From positions 2,665,483-2,729,482 of the forward strand of contig JAQFVV010000043.1 in assembly GCA_028023455.1 (NCBI GenBank): 64,000 bases of DNA, written 5' to 3'. The stretch is from Epiperipatus broadwayi (lineage: Eukaryota; Onychophora; Udeonychophora; Euonychophora; Peripatidae). Every line of letters starts with the position of its first letter. Positions within the stretch are counted from its first letter, which is position 1. Under the pieces are notes generated by a model. It saw nothing but the letters and a program-made list of their open reading frames with translations. It did not search any database and was not told the origin of the DNA. This document shows positions 59,401 to 64,000 of this stretch, one piece after another. Position numbers and translations under genes: made by a program.

Positions 59401-60080
59401 ACAAATGTGCGAATCGATCTTCAACCGCACATTTCAATCCTGCACATTCCTGAACATCAGCGTCCCGTCCATTCACAACTGTTCAGCAAAGTGAAACTTT
59501 GCCTGCTCTTAATCGTAATCGTTTTCCATTGATTTTTTTCCCTTTCAGCATGTCTTCCATTGTGCCATTGTGTTTCAGAACATGTCCCATCTAATTCAAT
59601 CTTCTTATCCCATTTATATGGATTAATTATTTTGGGTTCTCAAGACTCGTCAGAATCTCAACATGTAAATTTTTTTATATCCGTTAATTGTTTTCATTTT
59701 CAACCCACTTGTCAAAAGCCTTCAATCATTGGATAAAAAAATGTACATGTTAGCACCATTCAACTCCTCTGATTAAATGTATAATTTCATTGTTCTCTTC
59801 CAAAGATGTTGATATCGGTAGTCATATCACATCTATGTATTTTATAAGTATGATGCTTATTTTCTATAATCAAAGTATTCAAAATGATCTGCCTATTCTA
59901 CCATCTTATTTCTAACTTAATAGAGATTATCACAATTTCATGATATCAACATTGTTGCCATCTTCTTCACATTTACATGTAAACCAAATTGAAAAGTAAC
60001 TTTATTTAATCTTTCCATTATTATCACCATTACTTTAAAATTGTCAGCAATTATCACAATGCCCACATTTAATTGATTGG
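59400..60080 (-). pseudogene. LINE C-terminal remnant, different family
   Basis: Minus strand in shifting frames: GLHVNVKKM (region after RT motif C), then ADHFEYF, SRVLRTQNN, and MGHVLKHNGTMEDMLKGKKI, NGKRLRLRAGKVSL, VVNGRDADVQECAG. The pattern LGHVLRHN, then EGKIxGKRxRGRPR, is the typical C-terminal end of several LINE groups and is distinct from the GHIARRDD end of the RTE copies. Old and full of stops. Confidence 0.6.
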
Positions 60081-60683
60081 ATGTTGTGATTATCTGCATT
60101 TAAATCCAACCTTGTTTTTCAATTACCTGAACCAAACAATAAACAGCTGTATTTCATTTATTGCTTTTGGACAGCATAAATTTGCATGTCAAATATTTCA
60201 TGAATTGATGATTATGGAAGATATTGTAAGAGAGCATATTATTTTACGATTGATTGTAAAATGCTTAATTTTATAAAAGTTTTTTATTTAATAACACATG
60301 CTACCAAAGTACATCCTGTAGTTTCTAAAGAATGTGCTGAAGAGGATGGATGATTCTTTGAAACTCTGGTATAGTAGTTATATCATACTGAATAATTTAA
60401 TATTTGTTTAAGTAACACTTTACTACACTATCTTTGGATGTTCATTTTTTTTAAAATATTTTGGCTGTTCTTGAGAATGAGAATTTACTGGAGGCCAAGC
60501 TATAATTATAGCATATGGTAAATGTAATGGCATAGATCTTTGCAAATTAAGGAATAATGTTTTTGGTATCATGAATTTTTTTTTACTTCTAATTTAAAAA
60601 CACTAAAATATTTAAAAACAAAGAATGTTAATATTTGAGATGACAAATGCTAACATAATCAAAGTACAATACTGACAAATTAT

Positions 60684-61748
60684 TAATACACAAATTGAAA
60701 TAATTTGAGATCCTACTGAATCTCACTACACTCGTTAAAATATGTATATGACAGCCAATCAGAATGTCATGATAGCCATCCAAACAACAATCAAATCCAA
60801 ACACACAACAAAGATTTTACGAGAAAAGGGCAGCCACCCGTATCTCAACTTTTCTTTCTATTTATCTAAGCCAGTCGTAAGTATTTAGATCTGAAAGTTT
60901 GAAGCCTTAAATATCTTCACAAATAACTCATTGAGTCTAAATCATAAACATACAACGCGAAATACTATGATTTACAACATAGCAGTTTTTAGATACATAA
61001 CAAGCAGTAAAGTATTAAATAATATTTTAATTTGCGAAGCGCAGATAGTTGAAAATTGAAATAACTTATCCGGCTGAATCTCACTGCACTCGTTAAAATA
61101 TGTATATGACAGCCAATCAGAATGTCATGATAGCCATCCAAACAACAATCAAATCCAAACACACAACAAAGATTTTACGAGTAAAGGGAAGCCACCCTTA
61201 TCTCAACTTTTCTATTTATCTAAGCCAGTCGTATTTGTTTGGATGGCTATCATGACATTCTGATTGGCTGTTGTATACATATTTTAACGAGTGCAGTGCG
61301 ATTCAGCAGGATCTCAAGTTATTTCAATTTTCAACTATCTGCGCTTCGCAAATTAAAATATTATTTACATACTTTACTGCTTGTTATGTATTCTAAAAAC
61401 AGCTACGTTGTAAATCATAGTATTTCGCGTTGTATGTTTATGAATTAGACTCAGTGAGTTATTTGTGAAGATATTTAAGGCTTCAAACTTTCAGATCTAA
61501 ATACTTACGACTGGCTTAGATAAATAGAAAGAAAAGTTGAGATAAGGGTGGCTGCCCTTTTCTCGTAAAATCTTTGTTGTGTGTTTGGATTTGATTGTTG
61601 TTTGGATGGCTATCATGACATTCTGATTGGCTGTCGTATACATATTTTAACGAGTGCAGTGCGATTCAGCAGGATCTCAAGTTATTTCAATTTTCAACTA
61701 TCTGTGCTTCGCAAATTAAAATATTATTTAATACACAAATTGAAATAA
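60684..61748. repeat. Direct/inverted repeat cluster with 20-bp flanking repeats
   Basis: A unit of about 358 bp occurs directly (60704-61062), partly again in direct orientation (from ~61063 to ~61232), then inverted (from ~61233 to ~61590), then partly inverted again (to 61728). TAATACACAAATTGAAATAA, 20 bp, stands at 60684-60703 and 61729-61748. Copies differ at few positions, so the cluster looks young. No ORF of note (61239-61448 is within it) and no ribozyme core recognised. It contains TTTAATTTGCGAAGCGCAGA and CAGCCAATCAGAATGTCATG as conserved blocks. Confidence 0.8.
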
Positions 61749-61840
61749 GCTATCAACAATTTCAATATGTAGTCAAGGTAACCTCCTTTAACAATAAAGG
61801 TAATTATCTTGACTACAGATTGAGATTGTTGACAGCTTAA
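61748..61840. repeat. Short hairpin element
   Basis: AGCTATCAACAATTTCAATA, TGTAGTCAAGGTAACCT (61748-61785) is inverted at 61797-61838 (AGGTAATTATCTTGACTACA...GATTGTTGACAGCTT) around a ~11-bp loop. Directly abuts the cluster at 60684-61748. Confidence 0.7.
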
Positions 61841-62379
61841 GGATTGATTGTTATCATCTATATTTATATACCTATTAAAGTCTTGAGTAATTGACTTTAT
61901 TGTCTTAACAATTATACTATACACATAAGAAAAGGGAGACACTTATCTGCAGCTAAGAAATGGCACAACTATTAAAGATGTCCATATGCTGTAATAATTT
62001 TTGTGGATAGAAATTTTAAAAGCATACATGCATCTAAAAAATTATTTTTGATTACTTTTTTTAACTATCTTTTATTGTTAAAAAGATACACCGTATTTCG
62101 TAATTGCATAGAGCACTTAGAGATGAATTGTCTATTTATGAGAGACAGTTTAAGTTGTTCAAAATATATAAATATTTGGAATAAATAGAACAATTTTTTT
62201 GGTTGATTATTGCAAAGGATAATAATAGTAAGATCATTAAGCTTAAATCTAGTGGTGAGATTATTAAAACAAAATCATGAAAGAGATTGAACAAGAATTT
62301 TAGCAAGGATTATGACAGACAGTGATTCTGAAATCCAGATAAAGTTTTAGCAATAGAAAAAAAACATCTAGAGATTGTG

Positions 62380-62640
62380 CTGAGGATAAGTGGCTTTTTT
62401 ATAGTGCTATAAGGTATAAAAGACATTTGCAAATGAACTAATATTTAGTTGATTAATTAGATCAGCATGCATGTGGGCAAAATCTATAAGAAAAGTTCTG
62501 TCACCATACAGTGGAGCTGATACACTGTTAAAGAAAAGATATGTTGCTACAATGATATACATTCTAACTCAATGCAATGGAGCTGATACAGCTTTAAAGA
62601 AAAGATATGTTGCTACAATGATATACATTCTAGCTCTCTA
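62380..62640 (+). pseudogene. LINE remnant with a tandem duplication
   Basis: GCATGTGGGCAAAATC... reads ACMWAKSIRKVLSPYSGADT, then LLKKRYVATMIYILT, which recalls the C-terminal end of R1/Jockey-type reverse transcriptases. The segment GGAGCTGATACA...ATATACATTCTA is present twice (from 62513 and from 62579, period about 66 bp) with few changes. Confidence 0.4.
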
Positions 62641-63175
62641 GAACAGTGGTCTTCAACCCTTGGTCCACGGACCGGTGCCGGGCCGCAGAAGTTTTTTACC
62701 GGTCCGCGGTAGACTGGCAGGAAAGTTTGTAATAACAAAATATACGAGTTTAAACTTTTAATTAATATAAACAATTTTTATTTATTTTTTCATCTCATTT
62801 TTACCCAATTAAAATAAGAAAAAACGAAAACAAAATCTAATCAATCATACATAAATTAATTTGTTTTTCTAGTTATCACAAATGTTTATGGGAGGGGGGG
62901 GGATAGAATTAAATTTTTTATTACTTTTCTCAAAAAATTCAAAACTAAAAAAAAAAAGTTTTTTATTATACAAACTCCATATATATATATACATAACTTC
63001 ATCTTGTATATTTAACATTGTTGTTTTGATCAGTTATAACAATTATGTCATCTAAGGCTAAGCAGTTTACATCTTTAAGAAAATTTATCTATAGACTTCT
63101 GCCGGTCCGCGAAACCTTATCCTTATTTTTGCCAGTTTGCAGGTGTGAAATGGTTGAAGACCACTGCTCTAAAAA
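62637..63175. mobile_element. hAT-type non-autonomous element
   Basis: Inverted ends CAGTGGTCTTCAACCCTTGG (from 62645) and GGTTGAAGACCACTG (to about 63166), with 8-bp flanks CTCTAGAA/CTCTAAAA, one mismatch. Subterminal GGTCCACGGACCGGTGCCGG and CCGGTCCGCG motifs recur inverted at the right (GCCGGTCCGCGAAACC). Interior non-coding with a G run at 62893-62904. Typical hAT ends and target size. Confidence 0.82.
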
Positions 63176-63360
63176 TTGTTTGGCACAGTTTAAATTCAAA
63201 TCTCTACAAATGGGAATAGTGAATTAAATTGATTCATAACAAAATATAAAATTCAAGGTGTATGATTTAATTAATGTATTATCTATTCATGATATCTTCA
63301 AGATTATTGTAAACTGAAATAGTATCAAAGATAGCATTAACGATTCAAACTTTCTATATC

Positions 63361-64000
63361 ATCATCATTATCAACCATTATCAATCCACTGCAGGATGAA
63401 GGTCTCTCCAAGTTTAATCCATCTTCTCCGATCTTTAGCTTCTCTTCTCCACATCACCCCTACACATTTTCTTATTTCATCCATCCATCTTACATGTGGT
63501 CTCCTTCTGGGTCTTTTACAATCTCTTGGAATCCAGTTTAAAATTTCAATTGTCCATCTATTATCATCTCTTCTAGCAATATGTCCAGCCCAACTCCACT
63601 TCAATCTTTTAATTTTTTCAATGAGGTCAGTAACACCTGTTTGTTCTCTTACCCATACATTGCGTTTTCGATCTCTTCTTGTTACTCCCAACATACATCT
63701 CTCCATACTTCTTTGAGTGGTCTGAAGTCTCTGTATTGATCTTCTATTAAGTGTCCAAGTCTCAGATCCATAAGTAAGAACTGGTAAAACACATTTGTTA
63801 AAAACCTTTCTTTTCAAACACATAGGCATATTTCCTTTTAATATCAAGTTATTTCTACCAAAAGCACTCGAACCAAGTTTAATTCTATGATTAATTTCCT
63901 CTATTATGTTTCCATCTGTATTAATAATCTGACCAAGGTATTTGTAACTCTTAACTTCTTCTAATTCATCATAATCAATCTTTATTTTCATATTTTGAGC
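63361..64000 (-). pseudogene. RTE LINE 3' end, running off the window
   Basis: Minus-strand frame 63991-63371 is open for 206 codons: IDYDELEEVKSYKYLGQIIN, INHRIKLGSSAFGRNNLILK, VLPVLTYGSETWTLNRRSIQ, WVREQTGVTDLIEKIKRLKW, SWAGHIARRDDNRWTIEILN, to [12 protein letters not shown]. It is the least mutated C-terminal copy in the window and continues beyond 64000, so a longer, perhaps coding-competent element may lie to the right. Ends in a GAT-type tail at 63361. Confidence 0.9.

Noticed and set aside
60704-61728. Hammerhead or other known ribozyme in the 358-bp unit
   Set aside because: I looked for CTGANGA with GAAA and a UH site on both strands and found none in a consistent arrangement.
1-64000. 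CRISPR arrays, operons, tRNA or rRNA genes
   Set aside because: The window is eukaryotic; repeats are dispersed or inverted, not regularly spaced, and no tRNA or rRNA sequence was recognised.

Overview
The window is eukaryotic and almost certainly from an invertebrate animal. It is very A+T-rich, has small exons separated by kilobase introns with GT/GC-AG borders, and is crowded with decayed transposable elements (RTE-type LINEs, other LINE remnants, mariner, Tigger and hAT derivatives, Penelope-like remnants). The LINE and mariner fragments resemble families common in arthropods, but nothing here fixes the species.

One host gene is supported. Six exons on the + strand (9887-10081, 16050-16282, 18821-19104, 32113-32268, 32475-32554, 45380-45643) splice in frame into the last ~403 residues of WRNIP1, the eukaryotic MgsA/RarA AAA+ ATPase that acts at stalled replication forks. 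The exons carrying the start, the UBZ finger and Walker A are not in the window. One intron appears to use a GC donor. No other host gene, tRNA or rRNA gene was recognised.

The most striking content is a family of at least 15 short foldback insertions (about 70-1080 bp), spread over the introns and both flanks. Nearly all are framed by 9-15 bp direct repeats that I could read directly. Their unit (~440 nt) contains what looks like a type I hammerhead ribozyme: CTGANGA, a 3-bp stem II, GAAA, a minimal stem III ACTAGT, the cleavage triplet GTC, and a two-part stem I. Several copies keep the whole core, and stem II covaries between copies (GGC/GCC and AGC/GCT). A second, differently sequenced foldback at 33067-33418 carries its own hammerhead-like core. 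A fragment resembling the GIY-YIG end of a Penelope-like retroelement, with inverted flanks, lies at 40931-41355. I interpret the foldbacks as non-autonomous retroelements comparable to metazoan retrozymes and Penelope-associated hammerhead elements.

Layout: 1-9.9 kb holds foldback copies and a broken RTE LINE, itself split by a foldback. 9.9-45.6 kb is the WRNIP1 gene, with introns full of foldbacks, mariner, Tigger, hAT, miniature elements and LINE remnants. 45.6-52 kb is downstream sequence with a mariner remnant, more foldbacks and RTE 3' ends. 52.9-57.1 kb holds RTE LINE sequence whose endonuclease half is inverted against its reverse transcriptase half, as expected from twin priming. 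57-64 kb holds a further foldback, a decayed LINE, a 1-kb direct/inverted repeat cluster, a hAT element and an RTE 3' end that runs off the window.
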